64,000 nt of DNA from Siniperca chuatsi (taxonomy: Eukaryota > Chordata > Actinopteri > Centrarchiformes > Sinipercidae). A program made the translations under genes and the position numbers. The stretch covers positions 8,012,333 through 8,076,332 of the forward strand of contig NC_058045.1 in NCBI RefSeq assembly GCF_020085105.1, given 5' to 3'. Below the pieces are notes generated by a model, which worked only from the letters and a program-made list of their open reading frames with translations, did no database searches and was not told the origin of the DNA. Shown here in pieces: positions 1 through 11,799 of this stretch (position 1 is the stretch's first letter; every line of letters starts with the position of its first letter).

Positions 1-3000
1 TGGAGGGAAAATTTTGCTGAACCTCTGTATCAGAGGATAGAGCACTGCCTAACCGCGGGAAGCCAGGGCTTTGGGAGATCGTGGCACACATCCTGAGCAC
101 TAGGGTTAGACTCTTACTCACAGTGCCACTGTGTGGTACCTACAGTAGCTAGCCCTAACATGGACAGCCACCAAGTAGATAGGACAATGACTAGATGGAT
201 GAGGAAATGTCAAAAATACTAATGAGGGTTAACAGGTCCCTTTCAACCCACGAGGGCTTAAACGAGGCCTTAAAACGGACAGATGAGAGAAAGGAGCTCA
301 AATGATTGGAAGGGGAGTATAGCGTCGATGATTGCTGAAAAATATGCAATATTGTATGTGACTTCGGCAACTGTATGTGAGTGTGTGTCACAAAGGAAGG
401 CGCTGTAAGACAAAACCAAGTACTGTAGTAGTGATTTAAGGAGCTCTCAGCCTTTAGGATTTGAGATCGACCTCTCCGACCACCGCCTTTTTTCTTTTTG
501 AAGTCTTAATTCTGATCCGTGTTCGCTCTCTCTTTCCCCCCTCTCTTACCAACCCCCCCACACACCCCCGCACCACCCTTCCTCCTCCTGCTGTTCCCTA
601 TTTAACAGTATTCACAAAAATGAACAAACTCATCCAGGAGCAACCAACACTGAGTCATACAATGGGTTTTAACATGATGTTGTGAGAAAAAAACAAAACA
701 AAATTAAGGCGCTTAAAGGAAGAGAACTGTCCTTTGCAGGTCTGGAAAAATGAACCTTAAATAAAACTGAAAACTCAGAGCTGGTGTTTGTCTGCTGATT
801 CAAACATGTGCACTTATAAATATTTAAACTTTAAAGTACTCACCACCATACTGTACTCTTCAGGAAGGCCACTATAAATCACTTATGGTATGTCATTCCA
901 ATGGCTTCCACTAGGGGGCAGATCATTTTCTGTCAGTGAAGCTCTGCAGTTAAACTTCAGTCGAGCACACACACACACAAGGTTACACATGTTACCACAG
1001 TTTTCAGATACACCATGTTTTTTTCCCACTGAATAACAATTTCAACAGTTCACAAGTATTTGTTAGGCTTATTTGCTTAAATGCAGCTATGATACAGATA
1101 AGACTGAGGTGTTATCACATTTTTCAGTGCCATATGTCTTTTCTGTGTAGTTGCACTGCTGGGAGCATATTGCAGCCCTTCAGCTCTGCACTCTACCCGG
1201 CCAATGCAGCAGTAGATACCTGCAGCAGAGACTTTTTTTTTTGTCCCGTAGGACTTCAGACAGACACGGGGAGGAGCACAGTCGATACTCATACAGGGGC
1301 TTCATTATTTCTACAGTTAAATGTCTGAATCAGGCGCAACTGTTTTGCTCTGTTAATATAGTTTGTGTGGGACTGACAACAGACAAATGAGTAAACCAAG
1401 TAACCAATCCACAGTTAGGGCTGCAATATAAGATTATTTTCATTGTTTAATAAGATCAGGTTATTTTTTCTATTAATCATTTAGTCCAGGGGTTTTCCAA
1501 ATCAAAGGGCTTTGGGGGATGTAAACAGTTGTTTTAGCCCATATATGTTTGCATTTTGCCAAATTGGCACCAATAAAAGTATGCAGAATAATCTATCAGC
1601 AGTTCCTGTTTGCAGTGTATCCATGGATGTACAGACAGTTATCACTGGATTACATTGATACTGAAGAAAACTTAAAAACGTGATGATTCTCAGGCAAGTT
1701 CTGGAGTTATAAGGAGCGTAGTTTTTCTATGATTTCTAAGCAGATTTATGGACATTTATTCACGGAGAGAGCAGCAGAAACAGATACATACAAGTGTTGA
1801 TCAATGTACAGTGTTTGCCAACAATTATAACTTATCAGACGAAGACATATTAGGCCCATTTTATGTTATTAAAACTGTGTTTTTACTTTATTGAGGTTGG
1901 TGTATGACAATTTAATATCTGTTCATACACCAACCTCCACTTATAGGTGCTCACAGAAGGAATTACAACTGATGACAAATACATTAATAAAGACGAACTG
2001 TGGGCCTTACAACTACATTATACTGTGTTATAAACATGTATTAACTGTTTATATACTGATTATAAATGCTTAATAGGGGGGCTTAAAATAGTGTTAACCA
2101 AAAATCAATGATATATAATCAAATGAAATAAAAAAGAGAAAAGAAGCAAATCCTCATTGGAGAAGCTACAACCAAGCTACACACCCCGTTCATTTTTGTT
2201 CAGCTTTGGTTCAGTCCTTACTCCACATGCATGGTGTCCTTTTCCAGCACAAACTCAGTCATAAGTCTGACTTCTCATTTTGTCATTTGAGCCCAAAATA
2301 CAAGAAAAACGACACATGCGCCAAAAAAAATTTACAAATCCTTTCGTGATGGTCACTCAAAATATTATTATAGAACAGTTCTTGATTATAAAAAAATTAT
2401 TTGTTCAGTATTTATACACACTAATACAACAGAAAACTAAGAAATAAAACTATAAATCAGTCTATTTACATGTTAAGTGATTTTATACCAACTCATTTTT
2501 TGAGCCTTTTACTTTGAAAGTCTATGAATGCCTGTAAATTTGTGAAAATATTAATATTTCACAGTTTTAGGAATTTCTTTCAAAAACATTTTTTTATGGA
2601 GTACAGACATAAATGAGACGGTGTGAAAGCGCCACAGCGGCACTTGATGATATATAAATAAAGTTCAATGTTACAATAAATAAAACATGTTCACAGATGA
2701 ATAGACAGACTCCAAATGGTTGACGATCATTTTTCTAGTCGATGGACTAATCGGTTAATTGTTAATAATATCAGCTCTAGTCCTGGTGTAACTGGACATG
2801 TGGATGAAGCAGAGCTGCCCCCTTTTGGTTTCAGGCTCCAGGTGCTGAGGAGGCACTAGCAGAGGAAGGTGAGTGTGTGAGTAACGCAGGCAGGCAGCAG
2901 ATTCAGGGGCTGTGACAATGAGTCAGCAGCTACACAGAGGGGGGGGAAGCTGTGCTGAGAGTGTTCCCGGACCAACACACGCTCATGCAGATGGTGCACT

Positions 3001-4660
3001 GAAACATAATGGAGGTATCTTTGTGATGATGCATACCTGACACGGTCAAAAATAGCATCTCTTTATTATCTACAGCTACAGAAAATAACTCATTTTTTCT
3101 GCTCTAGTGGGGGAAAAAAACTCACAGAATCTGTCTAAAAGCTTGCCGGACTTAATTATTAAGTGCTCTGTGACAGACAGTGTTGCCTACAGCGAATGAT
3201 TAGTTTATTGATTTGCTTGCTTTGCTGAAACTGCATATTCATGCTCATTATCATAAGGGGAAGGGGAGGACTGGGGAGTGAAGATGAATGATGAAGCAAA
3301 AGAGGTTAGAGGTAATTCATAGAGATGAATCACCTTTTAGTTGCCTGGGTTCAAATAGTAGCAGTAAAATATTCTTGAATTTTAAAGCACCAGAACTGGG
3401 ATTTGTACAGCAGTGGGATATATAATGTCTAACTTAAGTATGCTGAGTGTCTGCAAATAAATGTCTGCAAACAGAATTTAACTATGGTCAGGTGTTCAGG
3501 ACAAGCAGAAAAAGCCCTGATTTTTCACTCTCTTTTCCACAGAGCTGTCCTCTGCGGGGGGTTCAGTCTGTTAAACTGCTGAAATCTAGCTTTCCTTGAG
3601 GACTGCAGCTATGAGGGCATGTGGAGAGGGCACAGTAGCTGCAGTGGCTGCCGTCAAGAGTACGCTGTCTGTACTGAGAGCCGTGGATGGATTATGAGAC
3701 AATGTACAATAACATAGGAGCAAGACCCCTTGTCTGAAATAGTTGCAAAACAACTACAAACGATGCGTCTCTTTCAGTGGCATTTTGCAGGTGAACCAGA
3801 ACTCTCAGGTGCTGCTGTTGCACCTGATCTCCAGTATTGCTGAGCTGCAGAAATACTGGCTTTTCCGGCTCAATCGGCGCATGCTCTGCTGCGATGTCGC
3901 AGCCTGTCATACTACCATCTGGTCGGAGATTCAGGACTTTAAAATGGAGAAGAGCTCGCTTCAGCATGACTTTTGTCCCTTTTGCCTCGCTGACACTGCT
4001 GTGAGCTGGGATGTATGAATGCATGCATGAAGATCTCATGTACTGTCTAGATCTGTATGTTGCTGTGAAAACAAACGTCCCACTGGGACTATATATAAAT
4101 CTAAATCTAATCTACAGAGACTCCAAAGACTGGACCGACCGACTGACTTACTAACAGACCGACATTAGGGATGCAATGTCGAACTGAGCTCTGTGACTTT
4201 ACAACGAGAAACGTTAACAGTCACTCAGGCCCAGGGGCCCCCTGACCTCTTGGGCCCCTGCGACTGTGCCCAGTAGAGCCGTTCAGTAACTCATCCATGC
4301 TGAGAGGGTTGATAATCTGAACCGCCGTTTTTCTTTATCTTACCCAAAAGTTTTTTAGGCATATCAGCAATCCAGTGGTTTAACTTCAAACCTTCATGTG
4401 TGTCACTGAGGAGGACAATCTGAACTTACATTTTGAGGTTATGTGGTTTTCATATGACAACATTATGATGGTTGATGATATATATAAAATTTCCTGGCCC
4501 TGGTCTGGCTGCCTGCATGGGAAACCTGTAGGGACGGCTCTCAGCAGAAAGCACTCTCTCCATTTGTCAGCCTTTGACAGGCTCTCTTACCAGTAGAACT
4601 GCCTGCACTGCAAAAAAACTACCATTTTGACAAGTTACTTAGTCCCATATTACATTATTA
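1..4660. other. Non-coding stretch with repeat fragments
   Basis: No gene is supported. It holds fragments of the abundant 'gggctgcaa...' MITE at about 1412-1490 and 2707-2785, and a relative of the long-TIR element seen at 35 kb at about 1805-2095. The remainder is unassigned. Confidence 0.5.
1805..2095. repeat. DNA transposon relic related to the element at 34.05-35.23 kb
   Basis: The stretch from 'ccaacaattataactt' to 'aggggggcttaaaatag' follows the same order of similar words as 34985-35232 (caacaattataactt ... tatactgcttat ... gggggagacttaaag). It contains a perfect 15-bp inverted repeat, 1893-1907 against 1923-1937, with a 15-base loop. Confidence 0.6.
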
Positions 4661-4669
4661 AAGCTAGCG

Positions 4670-4995
4670 CTGTTATGATTAGTCAATTAATTGATTGATT
4701 GGTCAACAGAAAATTAATCTGCAATTAATCTGCAACTATTTTGGTCATTGTTTAAGTCATTTTTCAAGCAAAAGCTGCAATTATTCTCTGGTTTCAGCTT
4801 CTACAGTGTGAGAATTTGTCGGGTTTCTCTGTTGTATATCCTTGTAAATTGAATATCTTTGGGTTTTGGACTGTTGAAGACATTTGGAGACATCCCCTTG
4901 AGCTCTGGGACAGTGTGATGGACATTTTTCAGTTTTCTAATGTTTTATAAACCAAACTATTAATCAAGAAAATAATCAATAATAAAATAATGTAA
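4670..4995. repeat. MITE family A copy
   Basis: One of about ten copies in this window of a roughly 330-bp AT-rich element. Its hallmark words are 'attagtcgattaattgattg' near one end, 'ttgaatatctttgggtttt' and 'tgtgatggacatttttca' inside, and 'aataatca...gcagccct' near the other end. It is degenerate and non-coding. Confidence 0.8.
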
Positions 4996-5730
4996 TGCAT
5001 TTGTTTTGTCAGTTGTAGCCAGTAGGACTATATATAATATAATTCCACCTCTCTGCAGGGCTTTGCATTTACATTTTCTTGAGACAAGTGGCAACATTAT
5101 GAAATGCATAAAATTATTTCACATTGGCACATTTTTCTTGCTTTCCAAAAAATAATATTTAGAGAGACTCAGTACAAGACTGAATGATATTTTTTGCAGT
5201 GTGCACAACTCTCAACCAACCCACACAAGCCTTTACTGTAAATTCCACCAGCAGTCCAGTTAATGTGTCCTGGGCAGGAAAACTGACATCCTCCTCCATC
5301 ATTGTACAACATGTAATGGCTCTGCTGCATGGGGTCTGTATGTAGTGCAACACGGACAGTGGTTTATGTCCAACAATGTCTCTGTGTCCCCTCCTGTAAA
5401 CCTCAGGGAAAAGACATGCATCCCATGCATGTTTTATTTTCCTTGTTTGGCTTTTTCTCCAGAAGACATGACAGTTATTTAAGAGTCATCAGTATTTAAC
5501 CTGAACATCAAAATGCCACAATCTGTCATATAAGGTTAAGATCTTTCAAAAGCACTGCGATGCCGAAGTTTAGCAAGTGATGCCAAATCAATAGAGTGCA
5601 GTATTGTGTTGGAGGAGAGACCTTACATGAGTGACGTTCAGGCTGTAGGTGAGTTAAATAAATGAGACTGGGCTATGAGTGTAGGGATGGTAGTGGAGGC
5701 GTCTTGGCCCAGTCACTGAATCTATTATAT

Positions 5731-6177
5731 TTAAAGGAATAGTTTGACATTTTAGGAAATATGTTTTCCTGCTGAGAGTTAGATAAGAAGATTCATACCA
5801 CTCATATCTGTACGGCAAATATGAAGCTTCAGCCAGCAGCCACTTAGCTTAGCTTATCTTAAAGACCGGAAACAGGGGGAAACATCTAGCCTGGCTTAGA
5901 CCAAAGGTAACAAAATCAGCCTACCAGCCTCTCTAAGGCTCACTAATTAACAGGTTGTCTATCGTTTCTTTAATCCATACAAAAACCGAAAGTGCAACAG
6001 TTGCAAGTTGTGGTTTTATGGGCCCAATTGTTAATTAGCTCTTTGGAAAGAGCCAGGCCAGTCTTTGTGTTAAGCTATGCTAACGGTTGCTGACTCTAGC
6101 TTCATATTTAATGCACAGACAAGAGAGTGGTATCAATCCTCTCATATAACTCTTGGCAAGGAAACTATTCCTTGAAC
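5731..6177. repeat. Foldback MITE with TIRs of about 100 bp
   Basis: The left end (ttaaaggaatagtttgac ... gagagttagat ... atgaagctt) matches the reverse complement of the right end (gcttcatattt ... ataactcttgg ... aaactattcctt) over about 100 bases with mismatches. There is no ORF. A truncated relative lies at 60895-61093. Confidence 0.75.
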
Positions 6178-6659
6178 TACTTTCCCCACCAGTAACTCTG
6201 AAGGTATCAACTCCTAAACACCCCCCCCCCCAGCATTACAGTGTCCTAGCGCGCACAAACGATGCTCAGGTTGTTTGTTTTTTCCAGCCTCCTTGAGCGC
6301 TGTGCGGTGATGTAATTGAAGCGGGAAGGTCACAGCGCCGGTTTTCGTTGATGTTAACTTTTGAATTTTCTGCCCCAGACAAGCACGCTGACACTGCACA
6401 CTTGGCAGGAGGCGCATGTAAACTGAGATCCACATCGCCTGATACCACAAGGACATATCCAGACTGGGAGCAATGATAACATATTCTACCACGGCTGGAT
6501 AGATTGGATTGGAAAGAAAATGTCCATATTAACAAGTAATTAACTGTCAGTACTTACATCTTAAACTAACTGAACAAATCTACCATTAGGGTGAGATATT
6601 TTTGCTTTTTTTTAGCATATATTAGATAGATGGCTGTGACATTTTGGTTGACATTTGAA

Positions 6660-7055
6660 TTTTTGTGAGTGAAGTGTCTGAACAACTACTGGATGGATTA
6701 CCATGAAATTTGGTGGAGTTATCATGTTTCCCTCAGGATGAATTGTAACAACTTTAGTGATTACTAAACCTTTAATCTAGCACCATCACCAGGTCAAAAT
6801 TTCAATTGTCCAATACTTTATGATCAAATACTCGCAAGATTAATAACATTCCCATCAGCCTCAGCTACTTTGTGTTTAGTGCTAATTCGCAAATGTTAGC
6901 ATGCTAACACACTAAACTATGATGGTGAACATGGTAATCATTATACCTGCTAAACATCGGCATGTTAGCATACGGATGTTAGGATTTAATATGTAGCACC
7001 GCTGTGCCACAGTACAGCCTTACAGAGCTGCTAGCATAGCTGTATGGGCACATGG
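6660..7055 (+). repeat. Interspersed repeat family B ('ggatggattaccatgaaat ... gttagcatgctaac')
   Basis: It begins with 'caactactggatggattac' and ends in several 'atgttagcat' words. Related copies lie at 49905-50225 (reverse) and 50585-51355 (forward). It is non-coding. Confidence 0.75.
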
Positions 7056-7830
7056 AGGGACAGTGGACAAACAGTCATATTGATGCTTGTTTATAGTCCA
7101 TGTACTCATGCATTATTCCTAGAACATTCCTAGAACAATTCATGATGAACTCATTGCTTCTGATCCTGCTATCACTGGATTGTATCATCTCATCCCGTAT
7201 CACCACAGTGATGTAGGGCTGTCAGTGGCCCGAGGTAAAGAGGTGCATTTAACTGGCCTGAGTTTCACAGAGACCATTTGTGGACTTCCACAAAGACGAG
7301 GAAATTATGGACGTGCCCTTAATTATTAAACAAGTGTGTCAGCAGCCCGGCCTGATGGAGGTAATGCAAAGAGGAAGTGGGCCAGAGAGAGAGGGCCTAG
7401 GGGATCGGAGGGGATAAGAGAGGCTGGTGGGCTTGGACCTGGGGGTGGGGTGGTGTTAGGCCCAAGGGCTTTAGCTCAAGCATGGGAGATCCAATAATGC
7501 TGTCAAAGCTATTTTGCACATTGTTAACATTCAGAACCTACTGCAGATCAGGCTGTTAGAAGTGGACTACTCTGCACAGGCATCTCAGTGACTTGGTTTT
7601 ACACAGTGATAAAGCCAACACCAGACTTGTGATTTGATATAGAGTAATCATATGATACTGTGCAGGCACAGCTGATTGGGCCACAATGAAAAGGCCCTTG
7701 AGAAACTTTCTGAATGACATCAACAGGAATGGCATGGCATTTTTGTCTAGGGATGAGTGTCTGTCTTCAAAGAAATCGATTGGGGAAGATCAAGTGAGCC
7801 AGAGGCCTGACTCAGGCAAATCAGCCATCC

Positions 7831-7831
<1 letters not shown>

Positions 7832-7879
<48 letters not shown>

Positions 7880-7884
7880 CAGAG
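7832..7884. repeat. (TG)n(AG)n compound microsatellite
   Basis: A TG run followed directly by an AG run. Confidence 0.95.
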
Positions 7885-10044
7885 AGAAACAGACAGAGGC
7901 AGTGAGGGGATGAGCACATGCAGTCACAGTACATTTGCATGCAGGCATGGCTGTAAGCACTCATTCCTCGATAAGAACACATTTTCCTAAAAGCTGACGG
8001 ATGACTTTTCATTCAAAGAGATGTGTTCAGGCAGTTGTATGATGGAGCGTAAGGGGGGGGGGTTAAGCTCGATGGAGGCCTACTGCACCACTGACCGACA
8101 GCACCTCAATTAGTCCAACAAGCTGATCAGGGATTACCAAGACAGTGGCTTAAACCACAGTTTCAATTACATGTTTCTCATTTGCATGTGGAGGCTGACA
8201 CCTGGGTGCATGTGTTGACCTGAAACATCTAATAAACATCCACCAGTAAGCAAGCAAAGTCACCTTTCTAAAGGATGAGTCTGGCGATATTCTATATTTT
8301 TCTTATTGTCAGCAAAGCCATGAAAAGACTAAAACCAACAATGAGGTGATCCTCTAACAAGCATTTCCTGTGTAGCCAATGGCATATATATCCTATTCCT
8401 CTGTACCATAGACCTCCATTATTGTCCAAAAAACAAATCTGTGAGCACTGGATGACATGTTGTTTTATTACCATAAACATGGGCACCGTGGTTAAGTCTT
8501 GCATACACCATCCTGCTGCTGTAAATACTCTGTAGAGCACCAAATCCTTCCCTGAAAATAGTCCGCAACAAATGCACAATTAACTCCTGTTTGAGTAAAG
8601 TTTGCTAAAAACTACAGTGTCCAGCTGTTTTAGGACATTATACAGCCTTTTATAAAAATGAAACTATATATTTGTGACTCATTTACAGATTTACGTCTTC
8701 GGTAGGAACCAATAGGCTTGGTGCCACAGACGTAATGGAAAAGTCATAAAGTATTGAGAGACGGGCTAACACATTTTTGTTTTTTTGTCTTTTCGTGTAA
8801 TTTGTTGACAATAAGAAAAATGTAGATTATCAGCAACCTTAGCCTTTAAGCCCCATTGACCCGCTGGTGGGTCAGTACAAACTCACGCTCTGCAAGCAAA
8901 CATTGTTCAAACCGTTAAACGTTATTTTAAATTCTAATTATCCTAAAGTTTCCAGAGATACCAAATATGCCAGGTTGACTTTTGGGAAAATGGGTCTAAA
9001 ATGATGCACAAGACATTTAGAATATTTCCTTTTCATGGTATGGTGTGTCTTAGGTTTTAATATTTCACTAGGTGTAAATATACAGAATATACAGTATCTA
9101 TGATAGTATGAGAGAGAGTGAGAGAAGATGATTTTTCCAACCTTAAAGCTTCTTGAAGGGAAACAAAATCACAGCTTTTTATATGTAACTGCAATATAAT
9201 ATAATATAATAACGCTGGAAGTCGAAGCAGTTTTTTGTGGGGTTTTTTGGCCTTTTGGGGGCAGCAGAACAAGCTGTAAACAAAACACTGAAATACTATC
9301 ACCTTCTAAGTTGTTGTGGAAAACGTGTTAGCAAACAGTTGCCTGTTCACAGCAGTTGTGGAGCAACATTAGCATTCAGTTATAGTCGTGTTTCAGTCCA
9401 GTATTCACTCTCTTTTACCTCTGTTTTGGTCTCCATCAACTCCTGAGGGAAATACCTGGCTCTTTAGCTGCTAAATGATCCACTGTGTTCACCAGCTAGT
9501 CGCTAACTGTGTCTGTTGTTTGATGCTGGGCAGGTAGCGTACAGTAGTTTTATATCAGAGCTTTCTTTTCCTGAAAACTGCTGGGCATGGGGTTGATGAG
9601 AGCAGTGGGTCTGAACCAAAACAGTAAAAATTTAAACCAAAACAATGAGCTGAAAGATGATAAAATGCTTCTTAGAGATGAGGGGAACTGCAGAGTCAGG
9701 TGTTAATTCTCTGTGGGTTTGTTACTGCAAGCAACATCTTTCACATTACACATAATCATTTATTGCATTGCTAATATGAAAATATTGATTAGTGCCAGCT
9801 TTAAAAGGCGCTCACTACAAATGGTCGTGGAGGACATGGAAAAAAGTAAACATGAGCACGTAAGCTGTTATCTGGTTGGATCTTTGAATCCCTTTGTGTG
9901 TGCACATAGGTACGTGAAAGATAAGTAACAACAACAGAGAGAGAAAACTAACAAAAGCAGGTGTGATATCCTCCACTGTGACTGAGCTCCTCTTCCGTAT
10001 GATGCTCTGTGCTATTACATTCCAGTGGAGCTTCACAGCACTCA

Positions 10045-10360
10045 GGAGAGGGAGAAAGAGGGAGAGAGAGAGATAAAGACAGACAGAGAGAGAGAGAGAG
10101 TATGTGTGTGCAAGAAGAGTGGGACCGGCGCCAGCTCACCCCACCCTTACTGCTGCTGCCTGCAGAGTGAGGAGTGCTGCATTTCCTGAGGGCAGTGCAG
10201 AGGACAAGGAAGAAGAAGCTCACTTCTGTTAAGGTCACCATACAGAAAAACATAGAGCAGGGCTGCAGACACAGAGAGCCTGCGGCGGACAGAGAAACTG
10301 AGAGGGACAGAGACGCCGAGAGAGAGACAGATGGACAGATAGAGAGAGAGACAGATGAGC
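10045..10360. repeat. GA-rich simple-sequence zone
   Basis: Several separate (GA)n and (GACA)-like runs (10048-10101 and 10276-10356) flank a GC-richer interval. The apparent ORFs on the minus strand are Ser/Leu-rich translations of this. Confidence 0.85.
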
Positions 10361-10696
10361 TGCAGCATTCAGCGTGATGTACAATGTTCTCCACAAATAT
10401 TCAGCTTCACGCCATCAGAGGACAGAAGTGGGAATGAATCATCTTCACACCTCAAAAATTGCACCCACGTATTTGAATTTCATCTCTAGATTTGTCCTTT
10501 GACTGTTCTATGATTGGATGTGTTTGATTGTTTGCTGTTTTAGGGTTACTGACCTCGACAGCTGGACATATTTAATAAAAAAGACCTCTTCTTTATGAGG
10601 TTTTATGTTGTCAAAATCACACTGATGTTCAACAAGATGTTTTAGAGTATGCTTAAAAAGGTTATGTTCTAAGTAAACGGATGGCAAAACCTAAAC

Positions 10697-11178
10697 TTAA
10701 AGGTGGGGTATGCGATTCTGGAGAAATACCATGACAAATACCATGATATAGAGCGAACAACGACACAGCAAGTAATAGCTAGCTAGGTTGTGGGTTAGCT
10801 TAGCTTGGTTGTTGGTTAGCAAACTGTCGCTACAGTTGCTGCTGCGAAGCTAACAGCCAGAGAGGACGAGACGTTTCCCAGAGCCAGCACAGCAGCTCCA
10901 GACAGCGATACTCACAACTCTCCTGCTGCTACAGCTAACGTCACAACAACAGCATATGTTGGCAAACTAGAAAGTAAGCTGAATGTTTGTGGGCAAGTCA
11001 TTTAACCTTACCTGACACACAAATCATGGCTGGAATAGTGCTGTGTGGCTCGGTCTGAGGCCGGGTTTTTTTTTTTCAGCACACACGCAGAACGGACAGC
11101 TAGTGGACAGTGAGGAGATATTCGCTGAATTTGACAAAAAGACGTGTATTGGATTAGAATCGCATAGCCCAACTTTAA
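10697..11178. repeat. piggyBac-like MITE flanked by TTAA
   Basis: The ends read TTAA-AGGTGGGGTATGCGATTCT at the left and the complement of TTAA-AGTTGGGCTATGCGATTCT at the right, so imperfect TIRs of about 19 bp sit inside TTAA on both sides. TTAA is the target duplication of piggyBac-type transposases. The interior (about 480 bp) has no transposase ORF. Confidence 0.7.
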
Positions 11179-11215
11179 CGCAGTAGTTCAAATCTACTCT
11201 GAAGAGATAACTTCT

Positions 11216-11544
11216 ACAGCTGAAACTATTAGTCGATTAATTGATTTGTCAAGCGACAGAAAATTATTTGGCAACTATTTTGATGATCGATTCATATTTT
11301 AAGTAACTTTTCAAGCATATATACCAAAAATTCCCTTGTACCAGCCCCTCAAATGTGAGGATATGCAGCTTTTTTTTGTCTTATGTGATAGTACACCGAA
11401 TATCTCTAGGTTTTACACTGTTGGTCGGACAAAACAAGCAGTTCGAAGAAATCACCTTGGGCTTTAGGAAATTGTGATGGCCATTTTTCACTATTTTCTG
11501 ACATTTTATAGATCATTAATGAAAATCGTTAATTGCGGCCCTAA
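11216..11544. repeat. MITE family A copy
   Basis: Same family as 4670-4995 and one of the better preserved copies, running from 'gctgaaactattagtcgatt' to 'gttaattgcggcccta'. Confidence 0.82.
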
Positions 11545-11799
11545 TAACCTTAATATTCCACACTAAGCAAATGCATAACACCTCAGAGTCACACTCAGAT
11601 GGTTTTAAGCATGTGTCCAGGAGGAAGCAGAGAGAGGAGGGGAGCTCTTCAGGCCCCTGAGGTGTGTAACAGAATGACAGAAGTAAGCGGGCCTCTCCTG
11701 GGACAGGAGGATTAGTGTGGAACCATTACCTTAGCCCTGTGAATCACTGCTAATGGCTTCAGTGAGAGGGTACTGTACTACAGAGGTAGGACACGTTTA

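Larger units (their letters stand above)
7060..10690. other. Non-coding stretch with microsatellites
   Basis: No supported gene. A (TG)n-(AG)n tract is at 7832-7884, a G run at about 8053-8061, and a GA-rich zone at about 10045-10360. All ORFs here are short and explained by simple sequence or chance. Confidence 0.5.

Noticed and set aside
3692-4039. 115-codon minus frame with a complementary 91-codon plus frame
   Set aside because: No family resemblance, no splice context and chance length; left as non-coding.
9948-10394. 148-codon Ser/Leu-rich minus frame
   Set aside because: It is a translation of (GA)n-rich simple DNA.
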